Shown here one piece after another: positions 43,013 through 54,780 of a stretch of 64,000 nucleotides of DNA. Source of the stretch: Chloranthus sessilifolius (lineage: Eukaryota > Streptophyta > Magnoliopsida > Chloranthales > Chloranthaceae); assembly GCA_021018995.1 (NCBI GenBank), contig CM037584.1, positions 149,499,317 through 149,563,316 on the forward strand, in the 5' to 3' direction. The notes under the pieces were generated by a model. It ran no database searches and was not told the DNA's origin. It was given only the letters and a program-made list of their open reading frames with translations. Position 1 is the stretch's first letter, and each line of letters begins with the position of its first letter. The translations under genes were made by a program, and so were the position numbers.

Positions 43013-45478
43013 TGTTGGTGCGCGCTTTTTCTGGGTTCCTTTCAGTCCCCGTGAATTAGTGGCCCAATTCTGTCCTGAGTGGACTCTCGCAATGCGGTGT
43101 TTTGAATATTAAAATAAAGGGGGATTCTAGAAAGATTCCTAGTTTGTTGCGATCGTCAGCTGTAGATATTTAACAACATTGCAACACGTCAATGATCACA
43201 CTTTAGGGCCGGTGTGGGTTACTTCTTTACTGAATCATCAGCCTGCCAACATCAGCAGCACTGGCTCTTCTTTGTAATTTAGATAGTTTAGTTTTTCTTT
43301 CTTTATTATTGCTATAATTCTAATTGGCTTGAATTCCCTAGTTCCACTATGAGTCTAACAATGCGAATTTGTCGTGGTGGATTGATTTACTATTATAATA
43401 TCCTAATCCTAGTGTAAGTCTGCTTGGTTTAAGTGTTATAATCTTATTAGAAGTCTAATTAACTTAGGTGTCCTAATTCTATTGTGATTCTAAGAGGTCT
43501 CCTAATGCTACTAGAAGTCTAATTGATTTTAATATTTTAATCCTATTGAAAGTCTAATTAATTCAAATGTTTTAATCTTATTAGAAATCTAATTAATTAA
43601 ATTTCTTAATTTTACTAGAAGTCTAATTAATATTAGTCTCCTACTAGTGCTAGGAATGCAAATATATTAATTCTAGTGAAACTCTAATTGAAGAAATTAT
43701 ATTAACCGTATTGAAATTCTAATTAAAGCAATGAATTAATTGTACCAAGAATCTAATTAAAGTAAAGGACTAATTTTACTAAAATTCTAATTAAAGCAAG
43801 TAAACTACTTTTACTAAAAATTTAATTAAAGTAAATGAACTAATTTTACTAAAAACATCGCAGAAAAGGGGTTTTGGGCCCGCTATGCTAAGGAGGATTG
43901 GCCTCGTTCCCGAGTATCCTCCGTAAGCTCCCTTGGGCGAATCGGGTGGCTGAGATTAAAGAAAATTGAATTTCAAATTATAAGATAGTATTTTTTTGGA
44001 TTTTAAAATCGATTTTGGATTATAATTGTGAATTAAATTATGAAACTAGAAAATAGGAACTGAATTATAAATTGGGATTTTAAAAATCTTAAATTGAGGA
44101 ATTAAAGCTAAAATTTAAAATCTAAGGACTGAATTCGAGACCGAAATTAGAAAATCAGACCGTATGATTAAGGACTGGTTCTAGAAACTAAGAACTAGAA
44201 GCAAAGATTAATAATAGGACTGGAGATTGAGATTTCAAAACACAATTAAAGTCTAGGGTCAAGGATTAGGCCATCTGATTATGGGCTGGTTCTAGAAACA
44301 GAGAACTAGAACCAGATATTAAAATTACGGTCTAAAAAAGGGTGCTACGGTCTAAGAATGAAAATTTAATAGTAATAGTTAAATCCTTAAAAAAACTAAC
44401 TAAATCTAAGAACTAAACTAAAGTCAAAAACTAAAAGTTAAATTCTTACCTAAGGCTGGGACAGTAGAGAGGAATCTCAAAATTCGAAGCTTGGATGCGA
44501 AGGATTTGAACCTCGAATCTCGAAGTTGTTCTGTGTTTCTCTCTGTGTTCGTTTTGTGTCTATATTTTTTCCGTCCTCTTCGAGGTCGAAATAAAAAAAG
44601 TATTTCATAAGGTTTTCTCCAATTATGCGCCCTTTTTCAGGCGTTTAACTAAATTGTGCGCCGATTATCCCGTGCTTAATCGCTTTGAGTCGGTCACCGA
44701 CTCAGTGAGTGATCGACTGACTGGGTCAGCCGAGTTCCCTAGTTCTAATCGCATTAGGACTAATTGCACGCCTGGTTTGGAGTGTACAATCTGATTAAGC
44801 ATTTCATTTGAAACACTTAATTGTGGAATCTTGGGGGTCAAGGACTGTGAGACTAGGTCGAGCATATGCCAATTGCACGCCTGTGATGTTGCACTCAATC
44901 CTATTGCGCGCTCCATGTGAAGCGCGTAATCGAGTCTTGAGGTGGTCTAGGAAAAGGAAATTTGGTTTGAGAAGGGACTGATTGTGCACTTATGGGTTTG
45001 CGTGCAATCGAATTACGCGTGTGGTTTTAGGCGAGTAATTTGGGGTTGTCTGGGTCGGATCTGAAATTCAGGCTATTGTTTTAGTCCACATTTCGACTAT
45101 ATACTATTGTTTTAGTATATAGTCTCCCTACATTGGGTGTCTGAGCCACAAAGTTATTGTTTTAGCCTGCGTCCAACCATGTACTATTGTCTCAGTGAAT
45201 GGTCCCCATGTTACACAGAGCTATTATTTTAGCCTGTGTTCAGCCATATACTATTATTTCAGCATATGGTTCCCACATTAGGGTTAGGGGGGTCTGAGCC
45301 ACAGAGCTATTGTTTCAGCCTGTATTCAGCCATGTACTATTGCTTCAGTGCATGGTCCCCATATTAGGGTTGCGAAACTTCCAGAGAAGGTAAGTCCTTT
45401 TGAAAAAGTCACGGGCAAGGTCAAAGGTTGTTTAAATGACTTTATATATTTCGAGAGGGCAAAATGGGGGTGTCTACA
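43013..45478 (-). mobile_element. 3' LTR of element F (Tat type)
   Basis: On the minus strand it starts TGTAGACACCCCCATTTTG (45478) and ends CGCACCAACA (43013). It is homologous over its full length to 47556-50040 on the plus strand, and its end to 1-1129. The length is 2466 bp. It has the 35 bp AT array (43380-43860) and eight CTGAAACAATAG-like repeats near 45070-45350. Flanks are ATCGT (43008-43012) on the outer side and a polypurine tract inside, so it is not a solo LTR. Confidence 0.9.
45070..45350 (-). repeat. Eight CTGAAACAATAG units in the F LTR
   Basis: On the minus strand the motif appears eight times, alternating an A-CTGAAACAATAG-TA form and a G-CTGAAACAATAG-CT form about 30-50 bp apart, i.e. 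four dimers. The D LTR has only two dimers. Confidence 0.8.
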
Positions 45479-45490
45479 GATGCTCCTCTT
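45479..45490 (-). other. Polypurine tract of element F
   Basis: On the minus strand AAGAGGAGCATC precedes the LTR start TGTAGAC. It is one base different in type from the AAAGAGGGGCATC tract of A and B. Confidence 0.75.
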
Positions 45491-47555
45491 CGGCCTGCTC
45501 TTGCGAAGTAAGAATGCATCGAAGAAGTAGACACCCCTCATTCGAGGTGCCTTCTCGTTTCTCTTGGAAAATCACAAATGTGAACTAGGGATGCTGACAT
45601 GACATGCTTGGCTGTCTTATCTATCAGCGCAAGCTAAAATGGAGCATTCGGGGGCCCAGTGGTAGCTTAGCTGTCGAAAGGCATGTTCAATGTCGCGGAT
45701 GCAAGTGATCCCGTCGCGTATCGCGACTCACTGTCATAGACAATCGACAGGGGAAGTCACCGTATCCTAATCTGTGGGTGAAGGGGCATCCCACCGCATG
45801 TCGTGACCTGCTGCAAGGGCAATCAAAGGAAAAGGAGAATCACCATATCCTAATAAGTGGGTGCAAGGGGCATCTCGCTACATGTCGCGACCTACTGCAA
45901 GGGGCAGTCAAACAGAGGAATATGACACAGTCGAGGTACCGGGGGGTGTCATACAAATGTTCATAAATAAGGTCCAAAGACCGATAATAAAGGATCATAT
46001 AATGTCGAAAGCTTTCGTAAGTCATGTCAGACTGGACGTGTCATTCTCACACCAATGCGCGTCAGGCGTTCCTTTTTCAATAGGTGTTTGTAAATTCTTA
46101 GATTAAATATACTCATTGCTCAGTTTCCCAGGGGAATGACTGGTTTGGGTAAGTGGTGAGTGAGATGGATTTTGGTAGGTAAGGGGTCTCTTTGTTGATT
46201 ATTATTTTGGTTTCTTCTTTTATTTTATTTTTTTTTTGTTGTTTTTTTTTTTTTAAACTCGGGAATTTTAACTTAAGATCAATTTGGTGGTAAATCTTCA
46301 GAAAATGTGGCTTTCGAGACGTCGCTGAGCGGATCCACCGGTACTGGATTTGTGGACTCGACTGTTTATGTGGTTGTCAAGACAACACTTGGCATGTCGG
46401 ATTCTCAGTCTAGCCTTCTCAGCGAATTCTAATGTTTGTCTCTTATGGGAGGACTACAGTGATTCGTGAGTTGAGAGAGATGGGTTTTGAAAACATTTTG
46501 ACTTAATCATAGCTAACTATATTTTTTAGAGAATATTGAGTAAAGGAGAGGGTGATACTTACCTGGAGTGGTGATACTTATCTGTGTAGCCCGCGGTGGG
46601 ATTAATCGGTTGTCATGACATCGCGATGGGACGTGCTGGTGTTTCTTTCTCTTTATTCATTTTTGTTGCATCAGGGACTTGGTGGCCATTGTCATGATGC
46701 GATGAGCGTTGAAATGGGACATGGTGACCTTCCCTTTCTGGTAGTGTGCTAGGGTGAGTCTCGGTGGTTGCAAGTGCGATGGGATGTGAGAAAGTCTTTT
46801 CTCTCCCTTCCTGTCGTAGCGGATCATAGATGTGATGGGACATTGGGGGTCTGTGTTAAGATGCTGGGATTACTGGTTATAGGCCTGATACAGGCATTTG
46901 GCTCCTAGTGGAATCTTTTTTGTGTTTACGATGCGATGGGACGTGGGAGGAGTCCTTCTTTTGTTGGGAGTCAAGTGCCTGTGGCGTAGCTAGGGATTTG
47001 GGGGGTAGGTTCTCTGCTTCCGTGATGGGACGTTGGTTGAGCATAGTTAGTGATGAGAGTTTTAGAATGTTTGACTTTATGCAGGGTTTTATGATGAGGA
47101 TTTTGGGGAGGTGTGATTGGTGTCGAGGCTGTAAGATGAGATGAAGTTGTTGTGTCGCGATGGGACATGTTCGTGAGGAGATCGAGTTGTGGTTGTATCA
47201 CGAGAGAACATATTCATGGGTGTGTGGCGGGGTTGTGTCTGAATGTTTCGGGTAGTGATGTTTATGATGGGACGTTGATGGGTGTAATTGCTATGTTTCT
47301 TTCTTTGGCAGATCTTGAGTTGTGTGAGATCACATTATGGTTGCGCCCCGACTAGACTCATCTTTGGCTTTTCACAATGGGATGTGTGGTGACATAGCTG
47401 ATTTAGGTCAGTGAGCTTAGGTTTGGGATGGTGTTGTATGTGTGAGTCTTATCGCGATGGGACATGCGCGATGAGGTCATGCAATGGGATTCTCCCTCTC
47501 CGGTCGAATGGTGATGGGATGAGGGGATGTGATGGTGTCATAATAAGGCATGTAT
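45491..47555 (-). other. 3' UTR fragment of element F with two repeat families
   Basis: No gene is seen. 45690-45910 holds two to three copies of a roughly 75-85 bp unit with CATGTCGYGACCTRCTGCAAGG. 46620-47520 holds about eleven copies of GCGATGGGACGTG-like text, which read CACGTCCCATCGC on the element strand, at irregular spacing. Polymer T at 46210-46255. The stretch ends at 47555, where the D LTR begins in opposite orientation; the rest of F is not in the window. Confidence 0.65.
46620..47525. repeat. About eleven GCGATGGGACGTG motifs
   Basis: Copies near 46624, 46712, 46776, 46833, 46932, 47022, 47157, 47258, 47378, 47455 and 47513. The core GATGGGA is kept in ten of them. Spacing is 55-135 bp and the intervening text is not clearly repeated, so the motif itself seems to be what persists. 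Confidence 0.75.
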
Positions 47556-47640
47556 TATAGACACCCCCATTTTACCCTCTCGAAATATATAAATCTATTT
47601 GGTCAACCTTTGACCTCATAACGCTATGTGGGAACCATGC

Positions 47641-47765
47641 ACTGAAACAATAGTACATGACTGAACGCAGGCTGAAACAATAGCTCTGTAGCTCTGATCG
47701 CAGCATAGGGAGACTATATACTGAAACATTAGTATAGAGTCAAAATTTAGGCTGAAACAATAGTC
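47641..47765 (+). repeat. Four CTGAAACAATAG units in the D LTR
   Basis: Copies at about 47642, 47671, 47720 (CATTAG) and 47751, alternating the two dimer forms described for F. Confidence 0.8.
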
Positions 47766-48959
47766 TAGCATTTCAGACCCGACCCGAATAGCCCCGAATT
47801 ATGCGCCTAGAACCATGCACGTAATTCGATCGCACACTAAACCACACACGTGTAATCAGTCCCCTTTCAGACCAGACTTCCTTTCTCAGACCACCTCGAG
47901 ACTCGATCAAGCGCCCCACATGGCACACGTGATCGGATTGAGCACCCCACCACCAGCGCGTAATCGGCCTATGCCCGACCTAGTCTTACGGTCCTTGACC
48001 CCCAAGCATCCTCGATTAAACGCTTAGAAAGAAGCGCTTAATTAGATTGCGCACTCCACAGTAGGCGCGCAATTAGTTCTAACGTGATTGGAACTAGGAA
48101 ACTCGCTGAGCAAGTCAGTTGGTCGCTCATTGAGTCGGTGACCGACTCAAAGTGATTAGCACTGGGAGACCGGCACGCAATCTAGTTAAACACCTGAAAT
48201 AGGGCGCTTAATTGGAGAAAAGCCTATAAAATATTTTTTTCTAATTCGCCCTAGGAGAGGCTGGCAATTTCAAGAGAGAACATATTTTTTTGAGATTTAG
48301 AAACCAGAGAACTCCTAGAATAAACACATAGAGGAACATAACCATGATTTCAGGATTCAAGTTTCGAATCTTTGAGATTTCTCTCCGCAACCCCGGTCCT
48401 AGGTAAAAATCTTAGTTTTAGACTTAGGATTTCTCTTAGTTTCAATTATTAATATCGAATTTTCAGTTTTAGACCGTAGCACCCCTTTTAGACCGTAATC
48501 ATTTTTATTTGGTTCTAGTTCTCCATTTCTAGAACCAGTCCTTAATCTGACGGTCTAATTTATTAACCCTAGGCTTTAATTCCGTTCTAAAATCTTAATT
48601 TCCAGCCCTATCATTAACCTCTAGTTCTAGTTCTGAGGTTCTAGAACCAGTCCTTAATCATACGGTCTGATTTTTTGATTTCGGACCCGAATTCAATCCT
48701 AGAATTTTAAATTTTAGTTTTAATTTCTTAGTTTAATATTTCCAAAAATCCCAAGTATTAACTTTGTTTCTATAATTATAGTTTCTTAATTTAATCCATA
48801 ATTATAATCCCGAAATCGACTCCTAAAAGCCAAAAATATAATATTATAGTCCAAAACCTAATTTTCTTTAACCTCAACCACCCGATTTACCCAAGGGAGC
48901 TGACGGAGGGTACTCGAGAACGAGGCCAATCCTCCTTAGCATAGAGGGCCCAAAACCCT

Positions 48960-49700
48960 TTTTAGAATTATTTTATTTCTTTAATTAGGATAAGAAAATC
49001 AGTTCCATGACTTTATCTTAGAATTTTGGTATAGTTAATTTGCATGCTTTCTTTTGATTAGATCCTTGGAATAACTACCTTGGTTGGAACTCTAATAAAA
49101 CTAATTCCTTTATTTTAATTAGATAGATCTAGCATAATAAATTCCTTGCTATATTAGATTTCAGCATAATCCTTTTTATTATTAGAATTTTAGTATAATT
49201 GATTCATTTATTTGTTTATAATTCTGGAAAAAAATCCATCCTTTACTTTAATTGGATTCTAGCATAGATAATTCATTGCTTTAATTAGAATCTTAGTATA
49301 ATTAATTTCTCGCTCTAATCAGAATTCTAGCAAAATTAGTTTCTTTATTTTAATTAGAGTCTTAGTAAAATCAATCCTTGATTCCTATTAAAATTCTACC
49401 AGGACTATTATCTTTGCTCCAGTTAGAATTCTAGTCAGATTAACATATTTATTTCGATTAGAATTTCAGTATAATTAGCATGCTTGATCTAATTAAAGTT
49501 TCATTAAAATTAATACATTTGCATTCGTAGTACAATTAGGAGACTGATATCAATTGGACTTTTAGTAGATTAAGTCACTAAATTAATTGGAATTCTAATA
49601 AGAGTTGGAAACCAAGATTAATTAGACTCCTGATAGAACTAGAATACTAAATTAACTTACTATAATAAATTCCCACACAACTAAACTCACAATAGAATTG
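48960..49700 (+). repeat. AT-rich 35 bp array in the D LTR
   Basis: Degenerate units of the form TTAGAATTTTAGTATAATT with ATTCATTGCTTTAA-like spacers, about twenty in a row, matching 141-800 and (reversed) 43860-43380. Confidence 0.8.
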
Positions 49701-50043
49701 GGAAATCTAAACTGATTTGAACTACAACAATAATGGGAAAGAAAAGGAAAATTAAACTATCTAAATTATAAGAAGAGTCACAGCTGTTGACGTTCGCAAG
49801 CGGACGATTCAGTAAGGAAGTAACCCACACCCGCTCTAAAGCCTGACCATTGACGTGTTACAGCGTCGTTAAATATATGCAGCTGGCGATTGCAACAAAC
49901 TAGGAATCTTCCTAGAAAACCTTTTTTTTTATCTTTACCTCCACCATTCCAAACGCCACATCGCTAGAGTCCACTTAGACAGAATTGGGCCACTGATTCA
50001 ATGGGGATCGAGAGGAACCCAGAAAAAGCACGCACCAACAAAC

Positions 50044-50060
50044 TGGCGATTACTTTGGGA
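50044..50060 (+). other. Degenerate primer-binding site, element D
   Basis: TGGCGATTACTTTGGGA follows three bases after the LTR end. It resembles the tRNA-Arg complement TGGCGACTCCGCTGGGG, with mostly C to T differences and a one-base gap. Confidence 0.55.
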
Positions 50061-51400
50061 TCCTTTTGCAAACTCTTTTTTTTTAGAGTGTTAGTTTTTA
50101 TCTTATTTCCCTATTTTTCTTTCGATCGTGTCATTTAGATTTCCTTTTAAATATATGAGTCTTCGTCAAATACTCAAGATATTTGGTATACGAAGAGTGA
50201 GTTTAGGAGACCCACCATTGTGGGGGTATCATAACAACCCGGCATAGAAAGAAAAACCACTTCACAATTTCAGCCCACGACAACCTGAGATTAATATGAC
50301 TGGTGAATAAGAAAATCCCTTCTCTATCCCACACATCGATAATCATTATAATGGGAGAGATGGTAACACTAGACAAAACCTTACTGCTCAACAAATCGTA
50401 GAGCTCAGTATTCAAAGAATACAAAGAGGAGATGATGACTCTGAGGAATTACTTTGAGGATTGACCACTGCATACTAAACCATCAGGTCACGACAATTTT
50501 CAGAAGACCAAGAACGACAAGAGTGGCCACCTCCTACTCCGAGCACGGTGTCAGCCCGCGCCACACCATTGAGGCATCCTGCTCACACATTCTTCAATGA
50601 TTTGGTCAGTCAATTCCTTGACTAATACAAACACTTGATCTAAGAGATAGTCAGTCTCACCGATTTGATGGCGGTCAAGCAAGGACCTGATGAAGAATTT
50701 ACCGACTTCATCGCCAGATGGGGAAAACTCGCTGCCAGGATCGGCACTTCATTAAAAGAGAACAACTCGGTAGACACTATCATCGATAACACTAGAGAAC
50801 CGTTAAAGAGTGCACTTGTCATAAGTGATTGTCCTGACTTCACTGTGCTCCACTCCCAGGCATCCTAACTAGTGCGACACATTAAAGGTGGAGACCTCGC
50901 TCTATCCATAGTCACGTTGAAAGTAGGCTCTTCTAGTGAATCAAAATTAAAAAATAATAAGAAAGCCTTAGGAACCGAACAGGTCAACACCATTGTCAAC
51001 CAAGGACAAAACTCTGGGAATAGAAATTTCTAACCACGAAACTTCAGGCAAAATCAAAATCAACAACGGTAGACCAACCGAAACCTCAACAAAGGTATGT
51101 AGACCAAAACCAAGGACAGAACCAAAAACAAGATCAGTATCAGAATAGAAATCAATATTCCAACACCTACTAGAACCAAAATATAACGTAGAACCGACCG
51201 ACCCACTCTCCGAACTACAATAACGTACCCCCACCGCAAAACTTCAACCCAGCTAGCAGCCCCTACCAGTCAAGGCGGGAACACTACCCCCTTTACCTGA
51301 TACGATTCCCAACATCTTTCGTCTCCTCAATACTCAAATTCTCCTCCGATTCCCACAAGAAATACCTCACCCATGGTCGACAAATCTAGACTATAGTAAA
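50061..51400 (+). pseudogene. gag: gag core of element D with leader
   Basis: 50061-50550 is leader and possible gag N-terminus in broken frames. From about 50590 the text FFNDLVSQFLD, then MAVKQGPDEEFTDFIARWGK (open 50665-50868) matches the FSDYLGRW region of A and B gags. SALVISDCPDFTVLHSQA and IKGGDLALSIVTLK follow. Stops at about 50624, 50640, 50867 and several after 51030. The part around 51030-51300 is Asn/Gln-rich. No complete frame remains. Confidence 0.7.
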
Positions 51401-52500
51401 TACTATGCCTTCCATCAATACGTGGGATACAACCTAGAAGACTGTTGGGTCCTCAGAGATGTAATCTATGACATGAATGACCAAAATCAAATCAATTGGA
51501 AAGCGCTTAGGAATCTTAACCCTAATAATAACCAACCCCAACAAAATCTAGGGATCATTAATAACCCCATGCCCAACCATAACCAAGCAACACCGGCTCA
51601 GGTCACCACCATAGATCTCTCCGATCGATCCTCCTTCCAACCTTCCACCTTAATCACTCGCCTTCAACCCTCTAATACTTTCGCAACACTAGCTAGAGTT
51701 CCTTCACCCCCACATTTCTCGGCCTTGATCACTCGCATCGCCCCACTGAGCCCACCTCCCTATCCAAAATTCACTCAGATACGAGTCCATTCCTTTAGGG
51801 CTAGGAGACCATCCTTCATAGTCACCCACCAGAACCTTCAACCCCTCCAAATCCGTAGCCAATGCCATTCACGTTCTTCAAACTGCAACCCAAATTACTG
51901 CATGGGTAGAAAATGTCACCCGAAAACTCAAAGCCGAGAGAATGAAACAAAGACTGAGTGTTTGCTGAACATTGAAGAAAGTGAGCATGAAGAACATCCC
52001 GACCCATGCGAGACACTGGTCTCTGCTTTCCTGGAGGAGGAGGATTATACACAGTACCTCCCACCTTCAAGCAGCACCATGCAGGTATACGCTCTGACCT
52101 TGAATTTCACTCACTTCACAAATGCATCAAAGTCGAGCTACACCGGGTTCGGTCAATGACTGACTTGCCCAATTCTTAAGTCGGGAACCAATTATCTGCC
52201 TCTGCCTTTTTCTTAAAATAAGGATTTCGTGAACATACAACCACCATAGGGGAACGTGAGAGAAAGAGAGGTTAACTTGCCGCCCCCACCTCACATTATT
52301 CCTCCACCAATTCCTGCACCTTAACCAATCCAACCACCTGCACCCAAGGCTCATCGGCCAGGCAAGGAAATGGCACTCTAGCTAGGGCAAGAATATGACC
52401 TTCTACGGTATCTCCAAAAGATCTTGGCCTAGATATCTATATTAGAACTCATCAAGAAATCGCCTGACCATCACCAGTTGTTGATAATGACACTTGAAGG
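51401..52500 (+). pseudogene. gag C-terminal region and linker, element D
   Basis: The frame open at 51422-52159 begins with GYNLEDCWVLRDVIYDM, which is the Tat equivalent of the last half of the gag knuckle (YAFHQY lies just upstream at about 51406-51423). It is followed by IDQK-like hydrophilic text, Pro/Ser-rich sequence, and an acidic LLNIEESEHEEH. 52160-52500 is the degraded linker to the protease with many stops (VNLPPPPHIIPPPIPAP-like). Confidence 0.65.
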
Positions 52501-52507
52501 CATGTAA

Positions 52508-53065
52508 GTGGATGAGGACACAACCCTAGATGGGCTTTGTCAAATCACCTCGGTCATGGGGCAACCTCCAGCACTCACTTTCACAAACGCAGACATGCCT
52601 AAAGAGTCACTTTGCGAGAGTGCGGCTCGCATATATCTTACAGTCATAATTAGAGGGTTCTCCGTACCCCATGCATTGGTCGATACAGGAGCGGGACTCA
52701 ATATTTTCCCTCTCACAATATTAAAGATGCTCGAATACATGGAGCAGGATGTCAGGCCCTCGACACTGTCACTCATAGCTTATGATGGATCGCGTCTCTT
52801 TATCAAAGGAACTATTAAACTCCAGATTCTCTTTGGACCTGTAACGAAAGACTTTACCTTTCATGTTTCTGATTCTGCTAGTATGTATAATCTTATCTTA
52901 GAAAGAAAATGGTTAAAGTTAATAAAGGCTATCACATCCACAAACTATCAATGTGTCAAATTCCTATACGAGGACTCCATCGTTCGTATATATGCTGATC
53001 ACCCCTCCAGGAGATGGATACTGATTATGCAGCAAGTATTTCGACAGTGCATGATTCTATATTAA
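52508..53065 (+). pseudogene. pro: Aspartic protease of element D
   Basis: The frame has ALVDTGAGLNIFPLTILKML, with DTGA at 52682-52693, and later MYNLILERKWLKLIKAI, the equivalent of the NLLLGRPWLH motif (Gly-Arg-Pro-Trp is here Glu-Arg-Lys-Trp, so the flap-side Gly is lost). The frame passes into wrong sequence near 53015 and the real one continues in another frame (53014-53442). Unlike A and B it has DTG, not DNG. It would cleave the D polyprotein. Confidence 0.85.
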
Positions 53066-53442
53066 ACATGGGACACATTCAAAAGACTCGAATCCCTGAT
53101 GAGACAACTATTGCTAAAGTCCATCCCCCTACCCCTCGTAGTTCTCCCCTAATGCGTCAACAAAAATTAATGAGGAGAGAGATTATCCCAGACCTCGCCA
53201 AACTTTATAACATCAACCCTACCGCGACAAAAGGGTGGGATCTTATATACCAACTCGGATACGTTCCCCACACCGGACTTGGTAAAAATAAGCAAGGTCA
53301 TGTAGGACCTGTCGTCCCGATGAAAATACGTAAACACATAGGGTTAGGTTATCAATCGGACGGCCCACAAGCCGACTTGTTCCCTACCTCACCAAATGGT
53401 CTCTATATGACCACTTCGTCTATGGGACCACCGAAAAAGTAA
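53066..53442 (+). pseudogene. G-patch domain of element D
   Basis: The frame at 53014-53442 has KGWDLIYQLGYVPHTGLGKN followed by KQGHVGPVVP and a second HIGLGYQ. The order G-W-x2-(hydrophobic)-G-Y-x4-GLGK-x3-G is a good fit to a G-patch, better than in A and B. These domains bind RNA or stimulate helicases; the retroviral ones follow the protease as here. Ends at a stop at 53440-53442. Confidence 0.7.
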
Positions 53443-54709
53443 ATGTACCAAGGCAGAAGGAATTGTCCTTCACTAGACCCAAAGAAGTAAAAATCGAGCG
53501 AATGGCTAAAGCATTCAATGATTTAACCAATCTGAACAATGATATTAATAAACTGCTCGAAGGAGTCAAACCCTTGTTTGATGCTAAGGGATTTACAGAA
53601 GAAAGGAAGAAAGAACCTCTAGAACTCGGGCCACGAGTAGAAGATTGGGAATCCACTGATGACGAAAATTATCACATAGCAACCTTGTAAGGTGATAAAG
53701 AATACTTGCACTCAACATGGGAAGAAGATGATGCCCCACAAGAGGACTTTAACTCGTATAGCATCTGCCTCGACCTTGGCCTTGGGAGATGGGAATGCCT
53801 ATGGGACTCCCCTTGTATCGCTCACCCATACCAACCCCGTTGTAGGGCATGCACCAGCATATTAGAACGTTTCACTAGTTGGATCCGACATTCTACGATA
53901 GAAGAATCAAATCACGCCAACCTCATGACAATGGAAACAAGTAATGACCTACTAGCTCGGCCACCGACACAAAGAGCAGAAAATCACAACAGTCATCTGG
54001 TTGACCCAGGGGGAAACACTCACATCGCCCTCATAGAGTTTGAAGAGGAACTTGAACTAGACACTTCTCCCTCCTGAGACGCACCACAACTCTAAATATT
54101 CTGGAAATCTCTAGAGGAAGAGTGGTAACCTCCCCTGAGTGATGATGAGGACTACTGGATGGACCTCCCTACACTCGAGTTAGCAGAGTAAGCTAACCTA
54201 GGACATCAAGTACTATCAGATCAAGAAGATGAATTTGATACCGTCTTCAACTCTAACTTAGAAGGATGGGAATGTCCTTTGGGATCTCCCTGCATTTCTC
54301 ACCATTATCAGCCTCGCTGTCGAGCGTGCATACTTATCCTAACATACTATGAAGTTCATGGGAAAGAGCTCGCTACTCCTGAGGATCCCTTAGGAGATTA
54401 CCCTCGACCGGAAGAACCATTATGTTACAACTCAGAGGAGGATAGTTTGATCCACTACAATCTCCAGAGTATCTTCGAAGAAGGGGTAATCAATGTGATA
54501 GAAGAAATCCCAACGTTGGTGCCACTGTCACCAGTATCGCTTATTCAAAAAATCTCATCAGATGAGAACTCCAAAAAAATGCCAAAATCACAACAAGTTC
54601 ACGTTTCTCAAAGAATCGTCTGAACGGCTCCAACAGCCGTCTTGCTCCCTCAGTTAGAGGAAGCAACTGTTCAGACGCCTTTTGAGGTGACCGACCCTGT
54701 ACCATATTT
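53443..54709 (+). pseudogene. Linker of element D with a duplicated Cys/His motif
   Basis: The pieces at 53463-53690, 53706-54077 and 54279-54623 form a poorly conserved stretch, longer than in A or B. It contains two copies of W-E-C-x5-C-x2-H-x5-C-x2-C, at 53790-53852 and 54267-54329, with YQPRCRAC identical in both. They are exactly 159 codons apart. A short acidic segment precedes each. The pattern resembles a small zinc-binding fold. I know of no such repeat in this position in other Tat elements. Stops separate the pieces at about 53690, 54077 and 54130. Confidence 0.6.
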
Positions 54710-54780
54710 ATTATAAAAAAAAAAAAAAATAGAAAACTTTAAAAATTTAGGAACACAAAATCTGAAAAAATCATAAAACC
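54710..54780 (+). other. A-rich interruption before RT, element D
   Basis: A run of A at 54714-54729 and further A-rich text to about 54780 close all frames. Position and composition correspond to 4065-4189 of A and 33431-33155 of B. No splice sites are obvious. Confidence 0.45.

Larger units (their letters stand above)
47556..50040 (+). mobile_element. 5' LTR of element D
   Basis: It starts TATAGACACCCCCATTTTA (expected TGTAGAC) and ends CGCACCAACA; length 2485 bp. It is homologous to F (45478-43013). A TATA box TATAAA lies at 48225-48230. U3 repeats lie at 47642-47765 and the AT array at 48960-49700. The preceding five bases are TGTAT (47551-47555), the predicted target duplication. Confidence 0.9.
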
